A stretch of DNA of 64,000 nucleotides from Pigmentiphaga sp. NML030171. Lineage in GTDB: Bacteria; Pseudomonadota; Gammaproteobacteria; Burkholderiales; Burkholderiaceae_B. The notes below the pieces were generated by a model. It made no database searches and was not told where the DNA came from. It was given only the letters and a program-made list of their open reading frames with translations. A program made the translations under genes and the position numbers. This document shows, piece by piece, positions 28,090-36,782 of this stretch. The stretch covers positions 62,001-126,000 of the forward strand of contig NZ_NINX01000029.1 in NCBI RefSeq assembly GCF_002188635.1, given 5' to 3'. Each line of letters opens with the position of its first letter. The stretch's first letter is position 1.

Positions 28090-29547
28090 ATGAGCGACAA
28101 GACTTCCCTCCCCGGCCACAGCACCACCGGCGCCGGGGCCCCCGCGCCCAGCGACCGCAACTCGCTGACTGTCGGCAGCGACGGCCCCCTGGTCCTGCAC
28201 GATGTGCATTTCCTCGAACAGATGGCGCACTTCAACCGGGAAAAAGTCCCCGAGCGCCAGCCCCACGCCAAGGGCTCGGGCGCCTTCGGCGTGTTCGAGA
28301 CCACCGAGGACGTCTCCCGCTACACCAAGGCGGCCTTGTTCCAGAAAGGCTGCAGGACGGAGATGCTGGCCCGGTTCTCGACGGTGGCCGGCGAGTCCGG
28401 CAGCCCCGACACCTGGCGCGACGTGCGCGGTTTCTCGCTGAAGTTCTACACCACCGAGGGCAACTACGACCTGGTCGGCAACAACACGCCCGTGTTCTTC
28501 GTGCGCGATCCGATGAAGTTCCCCCACTTCATCCGCAGCCAGAAGCGCCTGCCCGATTCCGGCCTGCGCGACGCCCACATGCAGTGGGACTTCTGGACGA
28601 ACAATCCGGAAAGCGCGCACCAGGTCACCTACCTGATGGGCGACCGCGGCATCCCGCAGTCCTGGCGCCACATGAACGGCTTCGGGTCGCACACCTACAT
28701 GTGGGTCAACGCGGCGGGCGAGAAATTCTGGGTGAAGTACCACTTCCACAACCAGCAGGGCGAGAAGAACCTGACCAACGAGGAAGCCGCCCGCATCGCC
28801 GGCATGGACGCCGACTACCACCGGCGCGACCTGTTCGAGGCGATCGCGCGCGGGGACCATCCCAAGTGGGTGATGTCGGTGCAGGTCATGCCGTACGCCC
28901 AGGCCAAGACCTACCGCTTCAATCCCTTCGACCTGACCAAGGTGTGGCCGCACAAGGACTACCCGCTGATCAAGGTCGGCGTGATGACCCTGAACCGCAA
29001 CCCGGCCAATTTCTTCGCCGAGATCGAACAGGCCGCCTTCTCGCCCGGCAACACCGTGCCGGGCATCGGCCTGTCGCCCGACAAGATGCTGCTGGGCCGC
29101 GCCTTCGCCTACAACGACGCGCATCGCGCCCGCATCGGCACGAACTTCCACCAGTTGCCCGTGAACCGTCCGAAGGTGCCGGTCAACACCTACATGTTCG
29201 ACGGCAACATGACCTATGAACATGCGGGCAATGCCGCCACCTACGCGCCCAACAGCCAGGGGCGCGCCTGGGCCGACGGCGGCGCGGCGCCGGAGGAAAG
29301 CTGGGAGGTCGACACCAGCCTGGTGCGCGAGGCCTACAAGCTGCGCAAGGACGACGACGACTTCGGCCAGGCCGGCACGCTGGTGCGCGACGTATTCGAT
29401 GACGCCCAGCGCCAGCGACTGGTCGATACCGTGGTGGGCACGCTGAAGTCCGGCGTGCGCGCGCCGGTGCTCGAGCGGGTGTTCGACTACTGGAAGAAGG
29501 TCGACGCCGACATCGGCCGCCGCATCGAGGCCCAGTACAAGGCCTAG
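28090..29547 (+). CDS. katA: Catalase (clade 3 small-subunit monofunctional)
   Basis: 485-residue heme catalase that converts hydrogen peroxide to water and oxygen. The essential distal histidine is H59 ([14 protein letters not shown]) and the distal Asn is in [11 protein letters not shown] (about 131-132). The proximal tyrosine lies in [12 protein letters not shown] (about 340). The length fits the small-subunit class with NADPH site, and no signal peptide is seen. It follows the Rrf2 gene by about 140 nt and is closed by a GC-rich hairpin. No OxyR box could be confidently placed upstream. Confidence 0.96.
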   Translation: MSDKTSLPGHSTTGAGAPAPSDRNSLTVGSDGPLVLHDVHFLEQMAHFNREKVPERQPHAKGSGAFGVFETTEDVSRYTKAALFQKGCRTEMLARFSTVAGESGSPDTWRDVRGFSLKFYTTEGNYDLVGNNTPVFFVRDPMKFPHFIRSQKRLPDSGLRDAHMQWDFWTNNPESAHQVTYLMGDRGIPQSWRHMNGFGSHTYMWVNAAGEKFWVKYHFHNQQGEKNLTNEEAARIAGMDADYHRRDLFEAIARGDHPKWVMSVQVMPYAQAKTYRFNPFDLTKVWPHKDYPLIKVGVMTLNRNPANFFAEIEQAAFSPGNTVPGIGLSPDKMLLGRAFAYNDAHRARIGTNFHQLPVNRPKVPVNTYMFDGNMTYEHAGNAATYAPNSQGRAWADGGAAPEESWEVDTSLVREAYKLRKDDDDFGQAGTLVRDVFDDAQRQRLVDTVVGTLKSGVRAPVLERVFDYWKKVDADIGRRIEAQYKA

Positions 29548-29585
29548 GTACCCGGGCCGGGCCCCGCCTCCCGGCCTGGTCCCGT

Positions 29586-29612
29586 CCGGCGGCGCTTTTC
29601 GCGCGCCGCCGG
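29586..29612 (+). terminator. Hairpin after catalase
   Basis: CCGGCGGCGC (29586-29595) and GCGCCGCCGG (29603-29612) make a perfect 10-bp stem with a 7-nt loop, followed by a C/T-rich tract rather than pure T. Probable transcription terminator for katA. Confidence 0.6.
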
Positions 29613-29737
29613 CCCCTCCCCCCTTTCCCGCCATCTGGCCCGGAACTTGCAAGCAGACAGGCCGATGACCGGCCGGCGCACTCATCCGGGGCACGCATTC
29701 CTCGCCATTAGGTGATTCCCCCAATGAGCGGCCGGCC

Positions 29738-29782
29738 AAATACTCAGTACAGTGAGCATATTGTTCAGCCTACTGAGTATTT
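29738..29782. promoter_or_regulatory. Paired MarR-type operators upstream of the pic operon
   Basis: AAATACTCAGTA (29738-29749) and TACTGAGTATTT (29771-29782) are perfect 12-bp inverted arms, 33 bp from start to start, i.e. about three helical turns. Each contains the near-palindromic core TACT(C/G)AGTA. The identical core recurs before the MarR gene at 44235-44243. The site lies 67 bases before the first gene of the operon, so repression by that MarR protein is the natural reading. Confidence 0.8.
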
Positions 29783-29848
29783 TGGTGCATCACGGCACAC
29801 ATCCAGTGCGCCCTACTGATCCGATCAACCGACCCCTGCGAGTTCCCC

Positions 29849-30832
29849 ATGCTGACCAAGATGCCCTTCCACCTGCTGTGCTCCCTGGCCCTCGCCGCCC
29901 TCCTGCCCGTGGCGAAGGCAGAGGTCAAGGCAGCTCCCACCTTCCCCGTCAAGACGGTCGAGATCACCGTGCCCTACGCCGTGGGCGGCGGGGTCGACAT
30001 GCTGGCCCGGCTCATCGGCGACCAGCTCGGCAAGCTGGGCCAGCCCGTCATCGTCGACAACAAGGCCGGCGCCGGCAGCACCGTGGGTACCCGCATCGTC
30101 GCGGGCAAGCCCAAGGACGGCCACTCCCTGCTGATGATGAACGACGCCTATTCCCTGGCGCCCGCCATCTACAAGAACCTGGGCTACGACCCCAAGAAGG
30201 ATCTGGCGGCGGTGATCAATGTCGCCTACGCTCCCATGCTGGTGGTCGTGCCGGCGTCTTCCCGCTTCAAGACCCTGGCCGACGTGGTGGCGGCGGGCCG
30301 CCAGCCGGGTTCCAAGCTATCGTACGGCTCCTGCGGCGCCGGCACCGACCCGCACCTGGCGGGCGAGATGATGAACATCGAATTCAAGATGAGCAACGTG
30401 CACGTTCCGTACAAAGGCTGTGGCCCCGCCCTGGTCGACGTCCTGGGCGGCCAGGTGGACCTGGCGGTGGTCACCATCTCCGGCGCGCTGACCTACATTT
30501 CCTCGGGCAAGCTGCGCGCGCTGGCCATCACCTCCAGCGAACGCTCGAAAGCGGTGCCCGACGTGCCCACCGTGGCCGAGAGCGGCGCGCCCGGCTTCAA
30601 CCTCAGCCAGTGGCAGGGCCTGGCGGTGCCTGGCGGCACGCCGGACAACATCAAGATGGACATCTACAAGACGGTGTCGGCCATCATGAAGACCGACGCC
30701 ATGCGCAAGCGGCTGGAGGACCTGGGCTACACCACCGCGGACGAAGGCCCCGCCGCGTTCCAGAAGATCGTCAACGACGACATCGACCGTTTCGCCGCGC
30801 TGGCCAGGAAGATCGGCCTGAGCGCGGATTGA
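29849..30832 (+). CDS. Bug-type substrate-binding protein of the picolinate operon
   Basis: 327-residue TctC-family periplasmic receptor. A signal peptide (MLTKMPFHLLCSLALAALLPVAKA) precedes KTVEITVPYAVGGGVDMLARL, and HVPYKGCGPALVDV and VPDVPTVAESGAPGF are family motifs. It is the first gene after the paired MarR operators and runs into the catabolic genes, so picolinate or a related pyridine carboxylate is its likely ligand (inference). No TctAB partner is encoded in the cluster. Confidence 0.9.
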   Translation: MLTKMPFHLLCSLALAALLPVAKAEVKAAPTFPVKTVEITVPYAVGGGVDMLARLIGDQLGKLGQPVIVDNKAGAGSTVGTRIVAGKPKDGHSLLMMNDAYSLAPAIYKNLGYDPKKDLAAVINVAYAPMLVVVPASSRFKTLADVVAAGRQPGSKLSYGSCGAGTDPHLAGEMMNIEFKMSNVHVPYKGCGPALVDVLGGQVDLAVVTISGALTYISSGKLRALAITSSERSKAVPDVPTVAESGAPGFNLSQWQGLAVPGGTPDNIKMDIYKTVSAIMKTDAMRKRLEDLGYTTADEGPAAFQKIVNDDIDRFAALARKIGLSAD

Positions 30833-30862
30833 GGCTTCCCGCATCCACGACAAGGAAAACCG

Positions 30863-31855
30863 ATGAACAAACTGAACATCAGCCTCTCCGTAGGCAACTA
30901 CGACCGCACCCAGGCCCTGTTCGACGGCCGCGTGGCCATCGAGGGCTGCAACGTGCGCGCCGTGCCGCTGGAGCCGGAAGAGGCCTTCCACCGCGCCTTC
31001 CGCTACGAGGAATTCGACGTGACGGAAATCTCGATGAGCAGCCACATGATGACCACGGCCCGCGGCGACAACAAGTACGTCGCGGTACCCGCCTTCCTGT
31101 CGCGGGTCTTCCGGCAGTCGGGCATCTACGTGCGCACCGACCGCGGCATCCAGCGTCCGCAGGACCTCAAGGGCAAGACCATAGGCGTGCCCGAGTACCA
31201 GATCACCGCGAACGTCTGGATCCGCGGCATCCTCGAGGATGAGTACGGCGTCAAGCCGGCCGACATCAAGTGGCGGCGCGGCGGCGTCGAGGAACCGGGC
31301 CGGGGCGAACGCGCGCCCATCGAACTGGATCCGTCCATCGACCTGAAGCAGATTCCCGACGACAAGACGCTGTCGGGCATGCTGGAGTCCGGCGAGATCG
31401 ACGGCTACATCGGCGCCCGCGCGCCGTCCTGCTTCCTGCGCGGCGCGCCCAACGTGGGCCGCCTGTTCGGCGACTACATCGAGGCCGAGAAGGACTACTT
31501 CCGCCGCACCCGTATCTTCCCCATCATGCACATGGTCGGCATACGCAAGTCGCTGGTGGAAGAGAACCCCTGGCTGCCCGTCAGCGTCTACAAGGCCTTC
31601 CTGAAGGCCAAGGCCCTGGCCGTCAAGGAGCTGGACGAGATCTGCCACCTGGCCGTCACCCTGCCCTGGATGGTCCACCACCACAACGAGGCCAAGGCGC
31701 TGATGGGCGAGGACTACTGGCCTTACGGCCTGCCCGCCAACCACCACGTCATCGAGACCTTCGCTCGCTATCACCACGAGCAGGGCCTGTCGCGCCGGCG
31801 GGTCGCGCCCGAGGAGCTGTTCGCCGCCTCGTCCCTCGACCTGTCCAAGATCTGA
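30863..31855 (+). CDS. 4,5-dihydroxyphthalate decarboxylase-like protein
   Basis: 330-residue protein resembling the 4,5-dihydroxyphthalate decarboxylase (Pht5-like) group, which shares the fold of periplasmic binding proteins. Visible segments are LSVGNYDRTQALFDGRV, FDVTEISMSSHMM, LKGKTIGVPEYQITANVWIRG and FPIMHMVGIRKSL. There is no signal peptide, consistent with a cytoplasmic enzyme. Good AAGGAAAA site upstream. It is not part of the pic pathway as I know it (decarboxylation is assigned to the amidohydrolase PicC), so its role in the operon is open: alternative decarboxylase, ligand carrier or an activity on a related diacid such as a pyridine dicarboxylate. Confidence 0.8.
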   Translation: MNKLNISLSVGNYDRTQALFDGRVAIEGCNVRAVPLEPEEAFHRAFRYEEFDVTEISMSSHMMTTARGDNKYVAVPAFLSRVFRQSGIYVRTDRGIQRPQDLKGKTIGVPEYQITANVWIRGILEDEYGVKPADIKWRRGGVEEPGRGERAPIELDPSIDLKQIPDDKTLSGMLESGEIDGYIGARAPSCFLRGAPNVGRLFGDYIEAEKDYFRRTRIFPIMHMVGIRKSLVEENPWLPVSVYKAFLKAKALAVKELDEICHLAVTLPWMVHHHNEAKALMGEDYWPYGLPANHHVIETFARYHHEQGLSRRRVAPEELFAASSLDLSKI

Positions 31856-31862
31856 AGGCGCC

Positions 31863-32726
31863 ATGAAAGCTCCCGCTGTCGACTACGTGGCGCCGCGCAG
31901 CCTTGACGAAGCGCTGCAATGCCTGGCCGGCGTTGACAACGCGCGGGTGCTGGCGGGCGGCCAGTCGCTGATGGCCATGCTGAACATGCGGTTCGCGTTC
32001 CCGGACTGCCTGGTGGATATCAACCGCATCCCGGAACTGGCCTACCTGCGGGACGAGGGCGACACGATCCGGATCGGCGCCATGACACGACAGCGGGACG
32101 TCGAGTTCTCGGACCTGGTCCGCGACCGGCTGCCCATCCTGCGCGAGGCGATCCTGAACGTCGGCCACCGGCAGACGCGCAATCGCGGCACCGTCGGCGG
32201 CAGCTTGTGCCAGCTCGACCCCTCGGCCGAGATCCCCACCATCGCCATGGCCCTGGACGCGCAATTGCACGTGGCCAGCGCCGCCGGCACGCGCAGCCTG
32301 GCGATGGCGGACTTTCCCGCCGGCTACATGACGCCGGCGCTGGAGGCCGACGAGATGCTGGTGGGCGTGTCGATGCAGCCCTGGGAGCCGGGACACGGCT
32401 GGAGCTTCCTGGAGTTCTCCCGGCGGCACGGCGACTTCGCCATCGCATCGGCCGCCGTGCTGCTGCGCTTCGGCCCGGACGCGCGGGTGGACCGCTGCTC
32501 CATCACCCTGGGCGGCGTATCGACGGCGCCCGTGCGCATGGGGCAGGCCGAACAGGCGCTGCTGGGCACCAAGGCCGAGGCGGCCGACATCGAACGCGCC
32601 GCCGCGCTGTGCGGCGCGGTGGATGCCAGTTCCGACGCCTACGTGCCCGGCTGGTACCGCCAGCGGCTGGCGCGCGTCCTGTCCAGCCGCGCGATCACCC
32701 GCGCGCTCGAGCGCGCAACGAGATGA
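31863..32726 (+). CDS. Molybdenum hydroxylase FAD-binding subunit (CoxM-like), picolinate dehydrogenase
   Basis: 287-residue FAD subunit of a xanthine-dehydrogenase family hydroxylase. AGGQSLMAMLNMR and TVGGSLCQLDPSAEIP are the two FAD-binding motifs of the CoxM/CutM group. It passes electrons from the [2Fe-2S] subunit to an acceptor. Together with the next two genes it forms the L-S-M enzyme that hydroxylates a heteroaromatic ring with water as oxygen donor; in the pic pathway this is PicA, picolinate to 6-hydroxypicolinate. The stop overlaps the next start (ATGA). Confidence 0.9.
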   Translation: MKAPAVDYVAPRSLDEALQCLAGVDNARVLAGGQSLMAMLNMRFAFPDCLVDINRIPELAYLRDEGDTIRIGAMTRQRDVEFSDLVRDRLPILREAILNVGHRQTRNRGTVGGSLCQLDPSAEIPTIAMALDAQLHVASAAGTRSLAMADFPAGYMTPALEADEMLVGVSMQPWEPGHGWSFLEFSRRHGDFAIASAAVLLRFGPDARVDRCSITLGGVSTAPVRMGQAEQALLGTKAEAADIERAAALCGAVDASSDAYVPGWYRQRLARVLSSRAITRALERATR

Positions 32727-33241
32727 GATTCCCCATGGCAACGACGCAAGATCCCCGCCCCGTGCACCTGTCCGTCAACGGCAAGCCCTGCCAGGGCATG
32801 GCCGCGCCGCGCCTGCACCTGGCCGATTTCCTGCGCGGCGAACTGAAGCTGACCGGCACTCACGTCGGCTGCGAGCACGGCGTTTGCGGCGCCTGTACGG
32901 TGCTGGTGGACGGTGTCTCGGCGCGCAGTTGCCTGATGCTCGCGGTCCAGGGCGAGGGCTGCGCCATCACCACCGTCGAAGGCCTGGCTGCCGACGAGCA
33001 CGAGCTCCATCCGCTGCAGCAGGCCTTCCATGAACTGCACGCGCTGCAATGCGGCTTCTGCACGCCCGGCATCCTGATGTCGCTGTCCGAGCTGCTGGCT
33101 GCGAACCCCGATCCGGACGAGGACACCGTGCGCGACGTGCTGTCGGGCCACCTGTGCCGTTGCACGGGCTACCAGAACATCGTGGCCGCGGCGCTGCGCG
33201 CCGCCCGGCTCCTGCGCGAACGAGACGGCCATGCACGCTGA
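32723..33241 (+). CDS. Molybdenum hydroxylase [2Fe-2S] subunit (CoxS-like), picolinate dehydrogenase
   Basis: 172-residue iron-sulfur subunit. The plant-type ferredoxin cluster motif is [16 protein letters not shown] plus a further Cys, and the C-terminal helical cluster has QCGFCTPG and [12 protein letters not shown]. Start ATG 32723 overlaps the previous stop; ATG 32735 is an alternative. The 3' end overlaps the large subunit gene by 11 nt. It carries electrons from the molybdenum centre to FAD. Confidence 0.92.
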   Translation: MRFPMATTQDPRPVHLSVNGKPCQGMAAPRLHLADFLRGELKLTGTHVGCEHGVCGACTVLVDGVSARSCLMLAVQGEGCAITTVEGLAADEHELHPLQQAFHELHALQCGFCTPGILMSLSELLAANPDPDEDTVRDVLSGHLCRCTGYQNIVAAALRAARLLRERDGHAR

Positions 33242-35606
33242 GCGCCAACTGACCGCCATCCCCGGCATGGGTGCGAGCCCGGGCCGCATCGAGGACGAGA
33301 CGCTGCTGCGGGGCAAGGCCTGCTTCCTGGACGACGTGCCCGTCCCCGATGCGCTGCATGCCTGCTTCGTGCGCAGTCCGCATGCCCACGCGCGGCTGCG
33401 CGGCATCGACGCGGGCCAGGCGCGCGCCCTGCCCGGCGTCGTCGCGGTCTATACCCGCCAGGACCTGTTCGGGCACATCACCTCGTGGCGCATGCCGCTG
33501 GGCTTTCCGCTGGCGGCCCTGCCCGAGGACACCACTCCCTTCGCGCTGGCCGGCGACGAGGTCGCCTTCGTGGGCGAGGCCTATGCGGTGGTGGTGGCCC
33601 GGACGCGGCACGAGGCCGAGGACGCCGCGGCCGCCGTGCAGGCGGAGTTCGAGGTCCTGCCCGCCGTCGCGGACTGCCGCCAGGCCGTGCGCGGCGATGC
33701 TCCCCGGGTGCGTACCGAGCTGGCCAGCAACGTGCTGCAGGACTACACCCTGGCCTACGGCGACTGCGACGCCGCCTTCGCCCGCGCCGACATCGTGCTG
33801 GACGACGAATTCCAAGTCCATCGGGGCTGCGGCCATCCCATGGAGGGCCGCGGCGTGGTGGCCGCGCTCGATCCCGCCACCGGCATGCTGACCGTCTGGT
33901 CCTCGACCCAGATGGCGCACGAACTGCACTACACCATCGCCCACATGCTGGACCAGCCCGAGGACCAGCTGCGGGTGATCACCCCCGACGTGGGCGGCGG
34001 CTTCGGCGCCAAGTTCATGATCTACCCCGAGGAAATCGTGGTGCCCGCCGTCGCCCGCGCGCTGGGCCGACCGGTCAAGTGGGTGGAGGACCGCCGCGAG
34101 AACTTCCTGACCACCATCCAGGAACGCGACCAGTTCTGGCGCATCTCGGTGGCCGCCGACCGCGATGGACGCATGCTGGGCGTGCGCGGCGGCTTCGTCC
34201 ACGACCACGGCGCCTACACGCCCCAGGGCACCAACGTCCCGTACAACGCCGCCTCGTCCATGACCGGGCCCTACGTCGTGCCCGCCTTCTCGCTGCACGT
34301 ACAGGTGGCCTACACCAACAAGGTACCGGTCGCCACCATACGCGGCGCCGGCTATCCGCAGGCGGCCTTCGTCATGGAACGCATGATGGACCGCCTGGCA
34401 TCCGCCGCGGGAATCGACCGGCTCGAATGCCGCCGGCGCAATCTCATCCCCCCGGAAAAGATTCCCTACACCAAGCCGCTCAAGTCGCGCGCCGGCGTGC
34501 CGCTGGTCATCGACAGCGGCGACTTCCCGGCCCTGCAAGCCACGGCCGCCCGGGCCATCGACTACGAGGGCTTCGCGCGGCGGCAGGAGGAATCGGCCCG
34601 CGCCGGCCTGCTGCGCGGCATCGCGATCGCCAACAGCGTCAAGCCCACCGGGCGCGGCCCCTACGAGAGCGCGCGCGTCCGCGTCCATCCGTCCGGCCGC
34701 ATCGTCGTCCACACCGGCGCCCTCGCCATGGGCCAGGGCATCAAGACCACGCTGGCGCAATTGTGCGCCGCGCACCTGGGCGTGGAGCCGCAGGCGGTGG
34801 AGGTCTCGGCGGGCGATACGGGCCTCTCCGGCTACGGCATGGGCGGCTTCGCCAGCCGCCAGGCCATGATGGCCGGCTCGGCCGTCTCCGAGGCCGCGGC
34901 CAAGGTCAGGGACAAGGCGCTGGCCACGGCCGCCGCCGTGCTCGGTGTGAGCGCGGATGAACTGATGCTGAGCCAGGGCGAGGTCCATACGCCGGACTTC
35001 GCCAGGCGCGTCCCGCTGGCCCGGCTGGCCATGCTGCTCAAGGGCGTGCCCGGTTATGCGCTGCCGGTCCCCGGCGACCCGGGCCTGGATGCGACCGTGC
35101 ATTTCCACTGCGATGCGCAGGCCTACGCCGGCTCTTCCCACGCCTGCGAGGTCGAAGTCGATCCGTTGACGGGCGCCATCCACGTGCGGCGCTACGTGGC
35201 CGTGCAGGACAGCGGCAATCTGATCAATCCGCAGATCGCGCACGGCCAGGTGCATGGCGGCGTGGTGCACGGCATCGGCAACGCGCTGTTCGAATGGATG
35301 GGCTACGACGACAACGCCCAGCCCCTGACCACGACTTTCGCGGAATACCTGTTGCCCACCGCGCCGGAGGTGCCTCCCATCGAGGTCATCTTCCAGCCCT
35401 CGCCCACGCGCTTGAACCCGCTGGGAGTCAAGGGCATAGGCGAATGCGCGACGCTGGCGGTTGCCGCCGCCGTGATAGGCGCCGTCGAGCACGCGCTGGA
35501 CGGCCACGGCGTGCGCATCACCGAATTCCCGCTGACCCCGGTGCGCCTGGCCGAGCTGCTCGATCCGCCGGCCCGGGACACGACGGCACCCAGCGCCAAC
35601 CCCTGA
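33231..35606 (+). CDS. Molybdenum hydroxylase large subunit (CoxL-like), picolinate dehydrogenase
   Basis: 791-residue molybdopterin-binding catalytic subunit. The segment RIEDETLLRGKACFLDDV opens the family, GGGFGAKF contacts the cofactor, and KGIGECATLAVAAAVIGAVEHAL near residue 750 contains the conserved catalytic glutamate (GE). Members hydroxylate N-heteroaromatic carbons. Position in a cluster with 2,5-dihydroxypyridine genes supports picolinate 6-hydroxylation (PicA). Nicotinate dehydrogenase NicAB is an alternative, but no NicC-type flavin monooxygenase is encoded. Confidence 0.92.
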   Translation: MHAERQLTAIPGMGASPGRIEDETLLRGKACFLDDVPVPDALHACFVRSPHAHARLRGIDAGQARALPGVVAVYTRQDLFGHITSWRMPLGFPLAALPEDTTPFALAGDEVAFVGEAYAVVVARTRHEAEDAAAAVQAEFEVLPAVADCRQAVRGDAPRVRTELASNVLQDYTLAYGDCDAAFARADIVLDDEFQVHRGCGHPMEGRGVVAALDPATGMLTVWSSTQMAHELHYTIAHMLDQPEDQLRVITPDVGGGFGAKFMIYPEEIVVPAVARALGRPVKWVEDRRENFLTTIQERDQFWRISVAADRDGRMLGVRGGFVHDHGAYTPQGTNVPYNAASSMTGPYVVPAFSLHVQVAYTNKVPVATIRGAGYPQAAFVMERMMDRLASAAGIDRLECRRRNLIPPEKIPYTKPLKSRAGVPLVIDSGDFPALQATAARAIDYEGFARRQEESARAGLLRGIAIANSVKPTGRGPYESARVRVHPSGRIVVHTGALAMGQGIKTTLAQLCAAHLGVEPQAVEVSAGDTGLSGYGMGGFASRQAMMAGSAVSEAAAKVRDKALATAAAVLGVSADELMLSQGEVHTPDFARRVPLARLAMLLKGVPGYALPVPGDPGLDATVHFHCDAQAYAGSSHACEVEVDPLTGAIHVRRYVAVQDSGNLINPQIAHGQVHGGVVHGIGNALFEWMGYDDNAQPLTTTFAEYLLPTAPEVPPIEVIFQPSPTRLNPLGVKGIGECATLAVAAAVIGAVEHALDGHGVRITEFPLTPVRLAELLDPPARDTTAPSANP

Positions 35607-35623
35607 CTCCGATCGCAGACGCC

Positions 35624-36412
35624 ATGGAATTCACCAATCACTTTCACGTCCCCCTGCCGCTGGAAGAAACCTGGAAACTGATGCTGGACGTTCCCCGCAT
35701 CCTGCCGTGCCTGCCCGGGGCCCGGCTCAAGGAAGCGCTGGGCGACGACAAGTACCTGGGCTCGGTATCGGTCAAGCTGGGCCCCATCAAGCTGGCCTTC
35801 GACGGCCAGGCCGAGCTGGTGCGCAAGGACGACGAGCGGCACATCGCCTGGCTGCGCGGTTCCGGCCTCGACCCCAAGGGCCGCGGCTCGGCCCAGTCGG
35901 AATTCAGCTTCGCGCTGGTGCCGGCCGCGGGTGGCGGCACCGACGTCACCGTCGCCACCCAGCTGCAACTGTCGGGCGCGGTAGCGCAGTACGGACGCGG
36001 CAGCGGCATGATCGCCGAAGTGGCGGGCCACATCCTCAAGCAGTTCGAGCACAACCTGGCTGCATCGCTGCAGGACGACGCCGATGCGGCCGAACCGGCG
36101 GCACCCATGCCCGGCACTCCCGCCCAGCCCGCCGCCACGGCGCCGGGCGAACCGGCCGCGCCCCGGCTGGCCGCGGTTCCGGGCAGCGCGCCCGCTTCGC
36201 CCGAAGCCCAGGCCCTGCTGCTGCAGGCGCAGGCCGTGCTGGCCCAGGCGCAGGCCGTGCTGGCGGCCACGCAGCAGGCCCTGAACCAGAACCGGCGCGG
36301 CGCGGGCCGAACCGCGCCGCCGCCCCAGGAGCTGAACATGCTCAGCATAGGCATGAAGGCCTTCTGGTCCCAGTTCAAGCAAGGCGTGGGAGGGCTGTTC
36401 GGCCGCCGCTAG
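35624..36412 (+). CDS. CoxG-like SRPBCC domain protein
   Basis: 262-residue CoxG-family protein. The SRPBCC (START-like) domain spans about 1-150 (MEFTNHFHVPLPLEETWKLM, LPCLPGARLKE). It is followed by a Pro/Ala-rich linker and an Ala/Gln-rich helix encoded partly by a 21-bp tandem DNA repeat (36224-36265), then NMLSIGMKAFWSQFKQGVGGLFG, which may be amphipathic and membrane-associated. In carboxydotrophs CoxG helps anchor CO dehydrogenase to the membrane, so here it probably docks or matures the molybdenum hydroxylase encoded just upstream. Confidence 0.86.
   Translation: MEFTNHFHVPLPLEETWKLMLDVPRILPCLPGARLKEALGDDKYLGSVSVKLGPIKLAFDGQAELVRKDDERHIAWLRGSGLDPKGRGSAQSEFSFALVPAAGGGTDVTVATQLQLSGAVAQYGRGSGMIAEVAGHILKQFEHNLAASLQDDADAAEPAAPMPGTPAQPAATAPGEPAAPRLAAVPGSAPASPEAQALLLQAQAVLAQAQAVLAATQQALNQNRRGAGRTAPPPQELNMLSIGMKAFWSQFKQGVGGLFGRR
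36224..36265 (+). repeat. 21-bp tandem repeat inside the coxG-like gene
   Basis: CAGGCGCAGGCCGTGCTGGC plus one base occurs twice in tandem (36224-36244, 36245-36265), differing only at the last base. It encodes QAQAVLA twice and could vary in copy number by slippage without breaking the frame. Confidence 0.85.
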
Positions 36413-36473
36413 CCGCGGGCCCCGTGCGCGGGGCCGCACGATGAAGATCAGCATACTGACCAATGGAAACATC

Positions 36474-36782
36474 ATGAACTGGACACGAATCGCCGCGGTG
36501 GACGAGGTCGAAGACGACGCCGGCATGCCGTTCAAGCTGGACGGCCGCGAACTCGCCCTGTTCCGCAGCGGCGGCGAATTCTTCGCCGCCGACAACGTCT
36601 GCACCCATCAATATGCGCTGCTGACCGACGGCTATGTCGAGGACGGCTGCGTGGAATGCCCGCTGCACCAGGCGCAGTTCGACCTGCGCACCGGCGAGCC
36701 GCGCTGTGCGCCGGCCACGCAGCCGATCCGCATCTATCCCGTCAAGGTCGAGGACGAGGCCGTCTATGTCGCCGTCGAATGA
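36474..36782 (+). CDS. Rieske [2Fe-2S] ferredoxin of the oxygenase system
   Basis: 102-residue Rieske ferredoxin of the NirD/BphF type. The cluster ligands are in VCTHQYALL (C-T-H) and CPLHQAQF (C-P-L-H). It transfers electrons from the ferredoxin reductase to the ring-hydroxylating oxygenase encoded nearby. Start ATG 36474 has a GGAAAC sequence upstream; ATG 36441 is possible but adds residues without family counterpart. It matches one component of the four-component 6-hydroxypicolinate monooxygenase PicB. Confidence 0.88.
   Translation: MNWTRIAAVDEVEDDAGMPFKLDGRELALFRSGGEFFAADNVCTHQYALLTDGYVEDGCVECPLHQAQFDLRTGEPRCAPATQPIRIYPVKVEDEAVYVAVE

Noticed and set aside
32967-35507. 846-codon open frame antisense to the picolinate Mo-hydroxylase large subunit
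   Set aside because: His/Gly/Val-rich, without domains or a ribosome binding site; it mirrors the coxL gene.
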